The position numbers were made by a program, and so were the translations under genes. Shown piece by piece: positions 32,601-39,718 of a stretch of DNA of 45,108 nucleotides (the stretch's first letter is position 1; each line of letters opens with the position of its first letter). The notes beneath the pieces were generated by a model. It had not been told where the DNA came from. It did not search any database and saw only the letters and a program-made list of their open reading frames with translations. Source of the DNA: Treponema sp. Lineage in GTDB: Bacteria; Spirochaetota; Spirochaetia; Treponematales; Breznakiellaceae. Where the stretch lies: contig JAIRPD010000075.1 of the NCBI GenBank assembly GCA_031257195.1, positions 1 to 45,108 on the forward strand, read 5' to 3'.

Positions 32601-33251
32601 TCCGGCGGGACCGACCTTCCTGACCAGGAGGCGGTATGGGACGGGTTTACCCTGTACCTTGAACGGATGATTTCCATCCCCGCCGAATTTGAGGATAAGG
32701 AAACGCCGTTGGAAGAAAGTAAGCTGGCGGCGTTATCCTACGCTTACGCCACCCTGGCGCTGCTCAGGCTGGTTGCCGGCGGGGATGGGGCGGACGCTCT
32801 TTCCCTGGTAAACCACTGGCAGCTTGACAGAAAGGCGCGGGAAATTTTGGTCCGCCTGGGTATTGACAACGATACCGCCTGGCACGCGGTGGAGATAATG
32901 AAGGCCGCGCTGATTCGTTCAGGCGGCGGGGCCGATCCTGCCAAAACCGCCGCCGGAAAAACGTCCGCCCGGGAGTTGGCTCAAGCCGTCATCCTGGAAA
33001 ACTACGGGGACGATGACTTCCGCCGGATTTTGGGGATCAATATCTTTAACGATGTTGTCTGGTTTAATAAGGAGGCCTTTGACCGGGCCCTGTATTACGG
33101 CGCTGTTTTCGCGGCCATGGAAAATGGTAACTTTGCCTTGACAAAAGAAACGGCCAGGGAATTACGCGAGGCCGAGGCGAAGTCTGGCTACAGACTGGGG
33201 GCGCTGGTTGACATTCTGGCCGGCGCCGCCAAAAAACCCGCCAGGACCTAA
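29628..33251 (+). CDS. Large GH13 alpha-amylase-family protein
   Basis: 1207 residues from the ATG with GGAGGA upstream. The open frame continues back into the DUF917 gene but there it is a shadow. The N-terminal about 380 residues are not a typical GH13 accessory domain. The catalytic barrel (about 395-740) shows region I DMVPNHTG, region II VRFDAAM with nucleophile Asp544, region III LLAEAFW with acid/base Glu609, and a divergent region IV NNPDEE with Asp670 in place of the usual NHD. A Lys/Ala/Pro/Gly-rich linker (about 955-1000) leads to a helical C-terminal domain. No signal peptide is seen, so it probably acts on intracellular alpha-glucan or maltodextrin. Hydrolysis versus transfer cannot be told. 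Confidence 0.82.
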   Translation: MNKITIRLTRFENRRVCPVKPAGTGFRAASRSAVMEFHIRREVREQHGIEAAIFSLTGNVVLTDLKQVRDLTARLNSGVDPVKNPDRIVKAGQLNAMGLIDEILHYMVALYREQVQSDAFEQAAARLEERLGAGRTGDMFQSFGSQFPPQAVYAGRTSVEAYLKSSEGGESHRALSLEEMLLLALANLNPAFKPFLFMFDDKDMARETVYPAAIQELQVFFAELPPFGPDGQNLWDLLRAPALASPDSLAGQLEWMRKRWGLLLGKYMARLLMGLDVIKEEEKPVFFGPGPSEAYTYGSLENEYERFSPDQEWMPRTVLMAKSTLVWLFQLSRKYGREITRLDQIPDEELDELARRGFTGLWLIGLWERSQASKTIKQWTGNPEAAASAYSLYDYDIAGELGGWGALASLRERAFRRGIRLGSDMVPNHTGIDSRWMLEHPDRFLQLSYSPFPGYTFNCGNLSGRDDVTVQIEEHYFTRTDAAVVFRRIDNRSGEARYIYHGNDGTSMPWNDTAQIDFLNPEAREAVIRTIVGVCQQFPIVRFDAAMTLAKRHIQRLWYPEPGRGGDIASRAEHAISTEEFNRRIPNEFWREVVDRCAAEAPHTLLLAEAFWMMEGYFVRTLGMHRVYNSAFMNMLKMEDNAKYRATIKNTLEFDPEILKRFVNFMNNPDEETAVAQFGKGDKYFGICTLLVTMPGLPMFGHGQIEGFEEKYGMEYRRSYRDETADQYLVDRHEREIFPLMKKRWLFSGSAGFCLYDFFASDGVNENVFAYSNRAGNEAALVLYNNSYSQTSGWIKEGAVNIPQKDGGYRQDSLCAALGLRCEGDRFAVFREQRSGLWFIRSSKAIAEQGLFAALNGYEAQVFLDIHEVQDDERGSWARLNHDLNGRGVPDISAAKMNIVLGELYYRYGEIFKPGIAPEELKPLVIAWVETARKYLDGAGVYTPWEGTKKIPAGPEVNDGGTADSGRTGKGAASKKKKTAKTPAPAKAAGDSGGTDLPDQEAVWDGFTLYLERMISIPAEFEDKETPLEESKLAALSYAYATLALLRLVAGGDGADALSLVNHWQLDRKAREILVRLGIDNDTAWHAVEIMKAALIRSGGGADPAKTAAGKTSARELAQAVILENYGDDDFRRILGINIFNDVVWFNKEAFDRALYYGAVFAAMENGNFALTKETARELREAEAKSGYRLGALVDILAGAAKKPART

Positions 33252-33281
33252 AACCGGGGCCGCAAGCGGCGGCCTGTTTAT

Positions 33282-34532
33282 TCAAGCCTCCGGCTTAATG
33301 CCCCGCCGTTTATCCAGGGGTTTTCCTTTGGCGGCTTCCTGGGGAATATAAACGCTAAAATGTGAAGCGGTCATATCGAGGCCCGCTTCCCGGAAACAGT
33401 TCTGTATATTTTCAAACAACTCTGAATAGATCGCCGGTATCCGGTCGGCGTCTTTGGTATAGGCGTTAATTTGGTAACGGGCGTAAAAATCCTCGAGAGA
33501 AAGCTGAAGCACAAAAGGTTTTGGATCCTTGAGTACGCTGCTTGTCCTGAGCGCCCCCTCAATTAAAAGCTCGTGTACCTTTTGCCAGGGGGTGGCGTAT
33601 CCAAAGGTGATTTCCGCGTAGAGGATTAGGCCGTCTTCATCGCCGGCGGTGGAAGTGTGGTAGTTAATGATGCTGGATGTAAGGACCATGCTGTTGGGAA
33701 AAGTAACATACTCGTTTTTGTGGGTCCTAAGGCGGATGATAACCGGGGACTTTTCCACCACAAAACCCGTTACATTCTGGATCTGAATCCGGTCCCCAAG
33801 CTTAAAGGGACGCATATAGGTCAGCACTACCCCCGCTACCAGGTTGCTTATGGCCGATCCTGACCCAAAGGAAATAATAATACCCACAAACACCGATACC
33901 CCCTGGAAGACCCGCGAGCTTGATCCCGGCAGGTAGGGATAGATCACCGCCACCGTAAAGGCGTAAATCAAAAAACGGAGGATGTTGAAAGTAGGCTGAG
34001 CCCAATCGGGATAAAAGCCCGGAATGACAAGCTTTTCCTTTTCAATCCGGCTGGCGAAAAATTTAAGGGACCGGATGGTATATTTGGCCACCAGGATAAA
34101 TATTACGATGGTGATCAGATTAGGGATGTATTCCAGCAGGCTGATCAGTATCTGTTTGAGGGGAGTCAGGACCAGATCAAAAAGAGTGGCCGCCAAATTC
34201 TGGGTGGGTTCAAAAAGGCTGAATATCAGAGGGATGATCAGGAAAAGCTGAAGCAAAATCACCGCGTACTTGAGGATCTTAAGAACGATATAAAAGAAAG
34301 CCAGAATTTGATCGGATTCCAGGACGCGGAATTTTTTAATGGTCAGGGACGGAATGTGTTTTTTTACCAGCAGGGTTACTTTTTTTTGAATCCAGCGGAA
34401 AAAAATCAATGAGAGCCAGATCAGGACAATTTGGATGACGGCGAACACCGCCGCCAAACAAAGCCGAAGGGTCAGGTTGAATTGAGAGGCGTCCCCGGAA
34501 ATAAGGTTCTTTAAATTATTCCATAGCTTCAT
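33282..34532 (-). CDS. MscS-family mechanosensitive ion channel
   Basis: 416 residues. Four or five membrane helices in the N-terminal 200 residues are followed by the pore helix and beta domain (about 200-290) with GSGSAISNLVAGVVLTYMRPFKLGDRIQ, the MscS signature. A C-terminal alpha/beta domain follows. It should open on membrane tension and release solutes on hypo-osmotic shock. It faces the GH13 gene, with a small inverted repeat (about 33258-33272) between the stops. A strong promoter lies 12 nt upstream of the ATG, leaving a leader of about 5 nt without a ribosome binding site. Confidence 0.9.
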   Translation of the reverse strand: MKLWNNLKNLISGDASQFNLTLRLCLAAVFAVIQIVLIWLSLIFFRWIQKKVTLLVKKHIPSLTIKKFRVLESDQILAFFYIVLKILKYAVILLQLFLIIPLIFSLFEPTQNLAATLFDLVLTPLKQILISLLEYIPNLITIVIFILVAKYTIRSLKFFASRIEKEKLVIPGFYPDWAQPTFNILRFLIYAFTVAVIYPYLPGSSSRVFQGVSVFVGIIISFGSGSAISNLVAGVVLTYMRPFKLGDRIQIQNVTGFVVEKSPVIIRLRTHKNEYVTFPNSMVLTSSIINYHTSTAGDEDGLILYAEITFGYATPWQKVHELLIEGALRTSSVLKDPKPFVLQLSLEDFYARYQINAYTKDADRIPAIYSELFENIQNCFREAGLDMTASHFSVYIPQEAAKGKPLDKRRGIKPEA

Positions 34533-34543
34533 ACTAGGGTGTC

Positions 34544-34572
34544 ATAATACGGGATAACCGAAAATTTGTCAA
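34544..34572 (-). promoter_or_regulatory. Strong sigma-70 promoter of mscS
   Basis: On the minus strand a perfect TTGACA (34572-34567) and TATTAT (34549-34544) are separated by 17 nt. Predicted initiation near 34537 leaves only about five bases before the ATG. Confidence 0.75.
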
Positions 34573-34588
34573 TTTACGGGGCGACGGT

Positions 34589-35917
34589 TTAAAAACAGGC
34601 GGCGATGGCGCTTTCCAGTCCCTCCAGATCCGGTTCGATTTCCGCCGCCGGTTCCGCTTCCTGGCCAAGGGAGGCGAGTCGTTCCGGCGTTACCAGACGT
34701 TCCCCGGAAACCCTGGCGGCCAGGTCAGAGTACTTTGCCGGATGTCCCGTGGCAAGAATCACGATATGGCCGTTAAAGTCCCTGTTGGCGGCCATCCGTT
34801 CCGCCGCGGCGTAGGCCACCGCCCCATGGGGATCCAGGTGAATACCATAGCGGATCCACGCTTTTTCCATGGCCGCGATGGTGGTTTCATCGTCCACACT
34901 TTCGGGAAACACCATGTTCCGCATCACCGCCGGGGCCGATTCGTAAAAAGCCATAAGCCGTTCCCGGTTTGAGGGGCGGATTACGTCCAGGGCGGGGGAA
35001 ACCGTGGGAACAAGGGCCCTTGGTTTAATATCCGCCGGGGCTTCCCCTTTAAGGAATTCGCTGAAAGAATTGTTCATGTTCATGGCCACGATATAGCCAT
35101 TTACGGGCATGCCAAATTTCCAGGCGTAGAGGCCCGCGATAAGGTTCCCAAAATTCCCCGAAGGAATACTGAACATCAGCTCACCGGAGATCCGTTTTTT
35201 TAGTTTAATAAAACTGTACAGGAAGTAAAAAGACTGGGGTAAAAGCCGGCCGGGGTTAATCGCGTTGGCGCTGGTTACCTGGTAGCGTTCGGCGAAGGGC
35301 CGGTCATAGATCACCTCCCCTATGAGTTTTTGGCAGTCGTCCAGACCGCCCCTTACCCGGATGGGGATTACGTTCCCTCCCTGGGACAGGTAGCCGGCCT
35401 TTTTCAGCCCCAGGATAGGCTCATTGGGGTACAGCAGGGCCGTAACAATGCCCTCCCGGTTTTCAAAAGCCCTGGCGATGCTTACCCCGCTGTTTCCCCG
35501 GGCGGCGGAAATAACCATGGCTTCGCTGGTTTTACCAGTTTTGCCGCCCCGGAGTAACTCTTCCAAAAGAGCCGCCAGAAAAGCGGCGCCAAAGTCCTTA
35601 AAGATTCCCGTGGGACCATTGTAGAGGTTCAAGACCGAAAAAGTTTCGTCCAGCTGGATCAATTCCGGATCAAAGGTGAAGGCGCTTTTCGCCACCCGGG
35701 CGGCGGAAAGGGGGTTCAGATCTCCCTCAAAGAGCAGAGGCGCCACCGCCGCGGCCATCTCCTGGTAAGTGGTTTCCTCCCCCATGTGAAGAAAAAAAGG
35801 CCTTAGATCCGCCAGCGTTTCGGGGACATAGAGCCCCCCCTCCTCCGGCAAACAGCGGAGGATTGCGTCCTTAAAAAGAACCGGCGGGTTTTTGTGTACC
35901 GTGGAAGAAAAATACAT
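34589..35917 (-). CDS. thrC: Threonine synthase
   Basis: 442 residues counted from the ATG at 35917 (MYFSSTVHKNPPVLFKDAIL), which matches the family N-terminus. The open frame runs 13 codons further to 35956 through the promoter and is not used. GGLYVPE is the N-terminal family signature, FKDFGAAFLAAL carries the PLP-binding Lys, and SARGNSGVS and SIPSGNFGNLIAGL bind cofactor phosphate and substrate. It converts O-phosphohomoserine to threonine in the cytoplasm. It appears to be a single-gene unit with a leaderless-type promoter. Confidence 0.95.
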   Translation of the reverse strand: MYFSSTVHKNPPVLFKDAILRCLPEEGGLYVPETLADLRPFFLHMGEETTYQEMAAAVAPLLFEGDLNPLSAARVAKSAFTFDPELIQLDETFSVLNLYNGPTGIFKDFGAAFLAALLEELLRGGKTGKTSEAMVISAARGNSGVSIARAFENREGIVTALLYPNEPILGLKKAGYLSQGGNVIPIRVRGGLDDCQKLIGEVIYDRPFAERYQVTSANAINPGRLLPQSFYFLYSFIKLKKRISGELMFSIPSGNFGNLIAGLYAWKFGMPVNGYIVAMNMNNSFSEFLKGEAPADIKPRALVPTVSPALDVIRPSNRERLMAFYESAPAVMRNMVFPESVDDETTIAAMEKAWIRYGIHLDPHGAVAYAAAERMAANRDFNGHIVILATGHPAKYSDLAARVSGERLVTPERLASLGQEAEPAAEIEPDLEGLESAIAACF

Positions 35918-35923
35918 AGTTAT

Positions 35924-35952
35924 AATGTACTCAAGGGTTCTTTTTTCTTCAA
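35924..35952 (-). promoter_or_regulatory. Promoter of thrC
   Basis: On the minus strand TTGAAG (35952-35947) and TACATT (35929-35924) are spaced by 17 nt. The -10 ends 6 nt before the ATG at 35917 and no ribosome binding site exists, so the mRNA should be leaderless. Confidence 0.55.
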
Positions 35953-35980
35953 GCAAGCCCCGCCGGCCGCGGGGGGTAAA

Positions 35981-36011
35981 AAAAGCCCGGCCTCATAAAA
36001 GCCGGGCTTTT
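35981..36011 (-). terminator. Rho-independent terminator of the sugar ABC operon
   Basis: A perfect 11-bp stem (AAAAGCCCGGC with GCCGGGCTTTT) and a 9-nt loop end in a T-rich tract on the minus strand, 16 nt after the stop of the solute-binding gene. It isolates the sugar operon from thrC. Confidence 0.85.
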
Positions 36012-36026
36012 GAAAAACATGGACCG

Positions 36027-36974
36027 CTAAAGTTTAGCGATATTGGCCTTGGTTCCCACGGTGATACCGGAGTCTACTGACTTCTGCACGGGCCTGCTCT
36101 GGAGCAGGGCCACGGCGGCGTCAATACCCTTCGTACCCATGGCGCCGGGGTTCTGGACGATGGTAGCCAGCACGGTACCGTCATTTACCAGAGCCTTGAT
36201 GGCGTCGGTCAAATCCCAGCCCACCACAAAGACCTTTCCGGCTTTTTGGGCCTGCTTTACCGCGGTGGCCACACCAACGGTGGAGCCCTCGTTACAAGCG
36301 TAGATGCCGACCAGATCGGGGTTGGCGGTCATAAAGTCCCTGGCCTGATTCTGGGCCTTGGTGGCGTCGCCGTCACTGTACTGGGTACCCACAATCGTAA
36401 TATTGGGATACTTAGCCTTGATCTGGTCTTTGAACGCGCTTTCCCGGGTCATGGTGGTTCCCGCGCCGGCCTGAGCGTTGACAATGGCGATCTTTCCCGT
36501 GTTGCCAATAGCTTTAGCCAGGGTATCCGCGGCAAGCTTGGCGGCGGCGGCGTTGTCGGTGGCGATCAGGGTGTCATAGTTGGCGTTGTTGGCAAGGCCG
36601 GTATCAACCAGAACCACCTTGATCCCGGCGGCTTTAGCCTTGTTTACCACGGGGGTAAGGGCCTGAGCGTTCAGGGGGGCCAGCATGATCACGTCGTACT
36701 TTTTGGTGATGGCGTCTTCCACCATGGCGGTCTGCTGGGCGGCGTCGTTCTTGGTCGCGGGGGCGTTAAAGTCAAAGGTGATCTTTGCCTTTTTAGCCTG
36801 CGCGTCGGCGCCCGCCTTGAGTTTCTGCCAATGCAGGTCATTGGAGTCCATGGCGATAAAAATCACCTTGGCGTTCTGGCCCGCATTTAAGGTACTCTTT
36901 ACCTGAGCGAACGCGGGGATAGTCAGCAGCGCCAGAATAAGGCAAACCGCCGCAAACAGTACTCTTTTCTTCAT
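36027..36974 (-). CDS. Sugar ABC transporter periplasmic binding protein (ribose/galactose type)
   Basis: 315 residues; ATG with GAGGAG upstream. Signal peptide residues 1-23 (LILALLTIPAFAQ). The Peripla_BP_4 fold shows KVIFIAMDSNDLHWQKLKAG at the start of lobe 1, YDVIMLAPLNAQALTPVV, and GIYACNEGSTVGVATAV in lobe 2, typical of ribose/galactose/xylose binders. It is the last gene of a three-gene operon (ATPase, permease, binding protein). It is separated from the permease by 93 nt containing a perfect palindrome, and is followed by a terminator. The exact sugar is not evident. Confidence 0.9.
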   Translation of the reverse strand: MKKRVLFAAVCLILALLTIPAFAQVKSTLNAGQNAKVIFIAMDSNDLHWQKLKAGADAQAKKAKITFDFNAPATKNDAAQQTAMVEDAITKKYDVIMLAPLNAQALTPVVNKAKAAGIKVVLVDTGLANNANYDTLIATDNAAAAKLAADTLAKAIGNTGKIAIVNAQAGAGTTMTRESAFKDQIKAKYPNITIVGTQYSDGDATKAQNQARDFMTANPDLVGIYACNEGSTVGVATAVKQAQKAGKVFVVGWDLTDAIKALVNDGTVLATIVQNPGAMGTKGIDAAVALLQSRPVQKSVDSGITVGTKANIAKL

Positions 36975-37002
36975 TTCGCTTCTCCTCTCTTCTTATTTTT
37001 TA

Positions 37003-37064
37003 GGCGTCCAAACGAACGCCAAAATCCCATTAGTAAACTTTCTGGAAACCGCGGTTTCCAGAAA
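37003..37064 (-). other. Two stem-loops between permease and binding-protein genes
   Basis: A perfect 26-bp palindrome (37039-37064, half-site TTTCTGGAAACCG) follows directly after the permease stop. A second stem GGCGT/ACGCC (37003-37020) precedes a purine-rich ribosome binding site. As RNA, the first forms a long hairpin that could partly terminate transcription or protect mRNA ends and so set different levels for binding protein and permease. A protein operator is the alternative. Confidence 0.55.
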
Positions 37065-37067
37065 ACC

Positions 37068-38111
37068 CTATTGTTCCCGGTTTCGTACCCGATCCAGGAA
37101 CACGGACGCCACAATAACTAACCCGATGACGATCTTCTGAAGGAAGGGATTAACGCCGATCAGGTTTAGCCCATTGCGCAGCACGCCGATAATAAAGGCC
37201 CCAATAAAAGTCCCTATGGCTGTACCTTCACCTCCCATGGTACTGGTTCCCCCGATAACCGAGGAGGCTACCGCGTCCAGCTCGTAGCCGTCCCCCGCGG
37301 TGGGGGGGGCGGAATAAATCCGGGCCGCCATAAGAATTCCCGCCAAGGCCGCGAGAAACCCGGAAAACATGTAAACCATCATGATCGTCCGCTTGGTGTT
37401 TACCCCGGAAAGCCTGGCCGCCTCAAAATTGCTCCCCACGGCGTATACATGCCTGCCCAGTTTGGTTTTCTGTAAAATAAAACCAAAGATAAACACCGCG
37501 ACTACCATGATCATTACAATATTGGGGATTTTTGGCAAGCCCTCCGGTACATAGTAGCCCCCCATGTCCGAATCGAAACGGTTCCCCAGCCCAAAGTTGT
37601 AACCCGTTCCAATGGCCACAAAGGAATTGGGCATACCGCTGATCGGGTAACCCTGGGTCATCACCAGGGCCAGGCCCCGGACTATGGTCATGGTACCCAG
37701 GGTGGCGATAAAGGGGGGAATCCTCCCAAAGGCGATTAAAGCCCCGCTTAAGGCCCCCGCCACTATGCCGGTTAAAAGCCCAACAAAGAGGGCGATAAAC
37801 ACAGGCAGGTCCGGGTGGATGCCCACAAATTCCTCATGGGGCATCAGCATGGCGGCCACCATGGCGCTAAGGGCTATGTTGGAACCAATGGAAAGGTCTA
37901 TACCGCCGGTAATAAGCACATACGTCTGTCCCAGGGCGATGATGGCGATAACCGTGGTCTGCTGGGCCACGGTAAACAGATTATCCACATTAAAAAAATA
38001 GGGTGAGAAAATCGTAAAAAACGTACACAAAAGGGCAAGCCCTATAAGTGTGGAAAGAATCTGCTGCTGGCTTCCCGATAAATTGAGTTTTAACAGTTTT
38101 GGACCGGCCAT
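37068..38111 (-). CDS. Sugar ABC transporter permease (RbsC type)
   Basis: 347 residues from the ATG at 38111 (a TTG one codon upstream is less likely). There are eight to ten membrane helices with the BPD_transp_2 features ALGQTYVLITGGIDLSIGS and GLLTGIVAGALSGALIAFGRIPPFIATLGTM. The conserved AVASSVIGGTSTMGGEG loop interacts with the ATPase. It forms the membrane channel, probably as a homodimer, of the importer encoded with the ATPase (15 nt upstream) and the binding protein (downstream). Confidence 0.93.
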   Translation of the reverse strand: MAGPKLLKLNLSGSQQQILSTLIGLALLCTFFTIFSPYFFNVDNLFTVAQQTTVIAIIALGQTYVLITGGIDLSIGSNIALSAMVAAMLMPHEEFVGIHPDLPVFIALFVGLLTGIVAGALSGALIAFGRIPPFIATLGTMTIVRGLALVMTQGYPISGMPNSFVAIGTGYNFGLGNRFDSDMGGYYVPEGLPKIPNIVMIMVVAVFIFGFILQKTKLGRHVYAVGSNFEAARLSGVNTKRTIMMVYMFSGFLAALAGILMAARIYSAPPTAGDGYELDAVASSVIGGTSTMGGEGTAIGTFIGAFIIGVLRNGLNLIGVNPFLQKIVIGLVIVASVFLDRVRNREQ

Positions 38112-38126
38112 CAATAACCCCCGTTT

Positions 38127-39623
38127 CTAGTATTGTGTCGCATAATGCAAAATTTCTTCCTGGTTCGTGTTTTTGGTGATAAGCTCTTTAGTTATCCTTC
38201 CATTACACATAACAATGATACGATCCGACATACCCAGCACTTCCGGCAGTTCCGAAGAGACAAACATTACCCCAATACCGTTCTTTTTTAAGTCGTTGAT
38301 GATATTGTATATCTCGATCTTGGAAGCCACGTCTATGCCCCGGGTGGGTTCGTCAAAAATAACCACCTGGGCGTCCCGCATAAGCCATTTGCCCACCACC
38401 ACCTTCTGCTGGTTGCCACCGGAAAGGTTTTTGCAGTACTGGGTTACACTGGGGGTTTTAATTTTAAGGTTTTTTACCATTTCGCTGGATTTTACGGTTT
38501 CAAGCGTATTGAGAATTACCCCAAACTTGGAAACAATGTCCAGGCTGGGCAGGGTGATGTTTTCCGCCAGGCTCATCCGCACACAAAGGCCGTCCCGTTT
38601 GCGGTCTTCCGGGGCGCAAAAAAGCCCCTGTCGTATGGCGTCTTTGGGGGACTTTATCTGGATAGGCTTTCCGTTAAGGCGCACTTCCCCGGCGCTCATT
38701 TTATCCGCGCCGGAAATGGCCCGCATGGTTTCGGTACGGCCCGCCCCCATAAGTCCCGCAAAGGCGAGAAGCTCCCCCTTGTAGAGGTCGAAGGACACAT
38801 CCTTAACCCCTACCCCATGGAGGGAAGACAGGTTCTTTACCTCCAGCACCTTTTCACCCCGGGCAACCTCAATCCGGGGAAATTTTTCCGTTAAAGTCCG
38901 GCCCACCATAAGACTGATAATTTCCGGCAGGCTGGTGTCGGCGAAATTCAGGGTTTTTACGTACCTGCCATCCCGAAGTATGGTAACCCGGTCAACGATC
39001 CGGGAAAGTTCTTCCAGCCGGTGGGAAATGTAAATAATACCTTTGCCCTTTTGCTTAAGCATGGCGATTACGTTAAAAAGGTCCTCTATCTCCTTTTCCG
39101 TCAGCGCCGAGGTGGGCTCATCCATGATAACGATATTGGCGTTCATCGACAGGGTTTTACAAATTTCCACCATCTGCTGCTTGGAAACGGGCAGTTTGTT
39201 GGTCAACGTGGCGGGGTCTATGTCCAGGTTAAGCTGGCCCAGGTACTGCCTGGCCTCCTGGTTTTGTTTCTTTTTGTCAAGGACCCCCACGGTACTGGCG
39301 AACTCCCTGTTAAGGAAGATATTTTCCGCCACCGTCAGGTGGGGGCAGAGGTTCAATTCCTGGTGGATGATACCGATCCCCATGATTTGGGCCGAATGAG
39401 GGGTCAGATCGTGGCTGATCTTCTCCCCCTTAATAAAAAGATCCCCGGTATCTTTGGTATATACCCCGGAAATTATCTTCATCAAGGTGGATTTTCCCGC
39501 CCCGTTCTCTCCCAGAAGAGCGTGGACCTCACCCGCTTTTAAATCAAACTGGACATCCTGCAGGGCCGCAACCCCGGAAAAACTCTTATTGACGTGCTCC
39601 GCCCGTAACAATTCCCCTGCCAT
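38127..39623 (-). CDS. Sugar ABC transporter ATP-binding protein (RbsA/MglA type)
   Basis: 498 residues with two ABC domains. The first (about 1-240) has Walker A GENGAGKST, a degenerate signature LPVSKQQMVEI and Walker B IVIMDEPTSALT. The second (about 250-498) has a non-canonical Walker A region GLMGAGRTE, intact signature LSGGNQQKV and Walker B VVIFDEPTRGID. This asymmetric pattern is typical of CUT2 sugar importers. It is the first gene of the operon, with AAGGA before the ATG and a clear promoter about 55 nt upstream. Confidence 0.94.
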   Translation of the reverse strand: MAGELLRAEHVNKSFSGVAALQDVQFDLKAGEVHALLGENGAGKSTLMKIISGVYTKDTGDLFIKGEKISHDLTPHSAQIMGIGIIHQELNLCPHLTVAENIFLNREFASTVGVLDKKKQNQEARQYLGQLNLDIDPATLTNKLPVSKQQMVEICKTLSMNANIVIMDEPTSALTEKEIEDLFNVIAMLKQKGKGIIYISHRLEELSRIVDRVTILRDGRYVKTLNFADTSLPEIISLMVGRTLTEKFPRIEVARGEKVLEVKNLSSLHGVGVKDVSFDLYKGELLAFAGLMGAGRTETMRAISGADKMSAGEVRLNGKPIQIKSPKDAIRQGLFCAPEDRKRDGLCVRMSLAENITLPSLDIVSKFGVILNTLETVKSSEMVKNLKIKTPSVTQYCKNLSGGNQQKVVVGKWLMRDAQVVIFDEPTRGIDVASKIEIYNIINDLKKNGIGVMFVSSELPEVLGMSDRIIVMCNGRITKELITKNTNQEEILHYATQY

Positions 39624-39627
39624 ACCT

Positions 39628-39676
39628 ATCCTTACCGGAAAATAAAACCGGTTTTTGGCTGTTTTACAGCCTTATT
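39628..39676 (-). other. Structured leader or operator of the sugar ABC operon
   Basis: Between the predicted start site (about 39677) and the ATPase gene lie two inverted repeats: GGCTGT-AAA-ACAGCC (39658-39672 region) and ACCGG...CCGGT. The first is a compact palindrome 5-10 nt inside the transcript, a usual place for a repressor operator. As RNA both are small hairpins. Confidence 0.5.
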
Positions 39677-39683
39677 TAGATTT

Positions 39684-39712
39684 ACTATATACCGGAGAGC
39701 AAAAAACGTCAA
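39684..39712 (-). promoter_or_regulatory. Promoter of the sugar ABC operon
   Basis: On the minus strand TTGACG (39712-39707) and TATAGT (39689-39684) are 17 nt apart, each five of six to consensus. The -35 abuts the stop codon of the upstream gene. Confidence 0.75.
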
Positions 39713-39718
39713 GGATTT

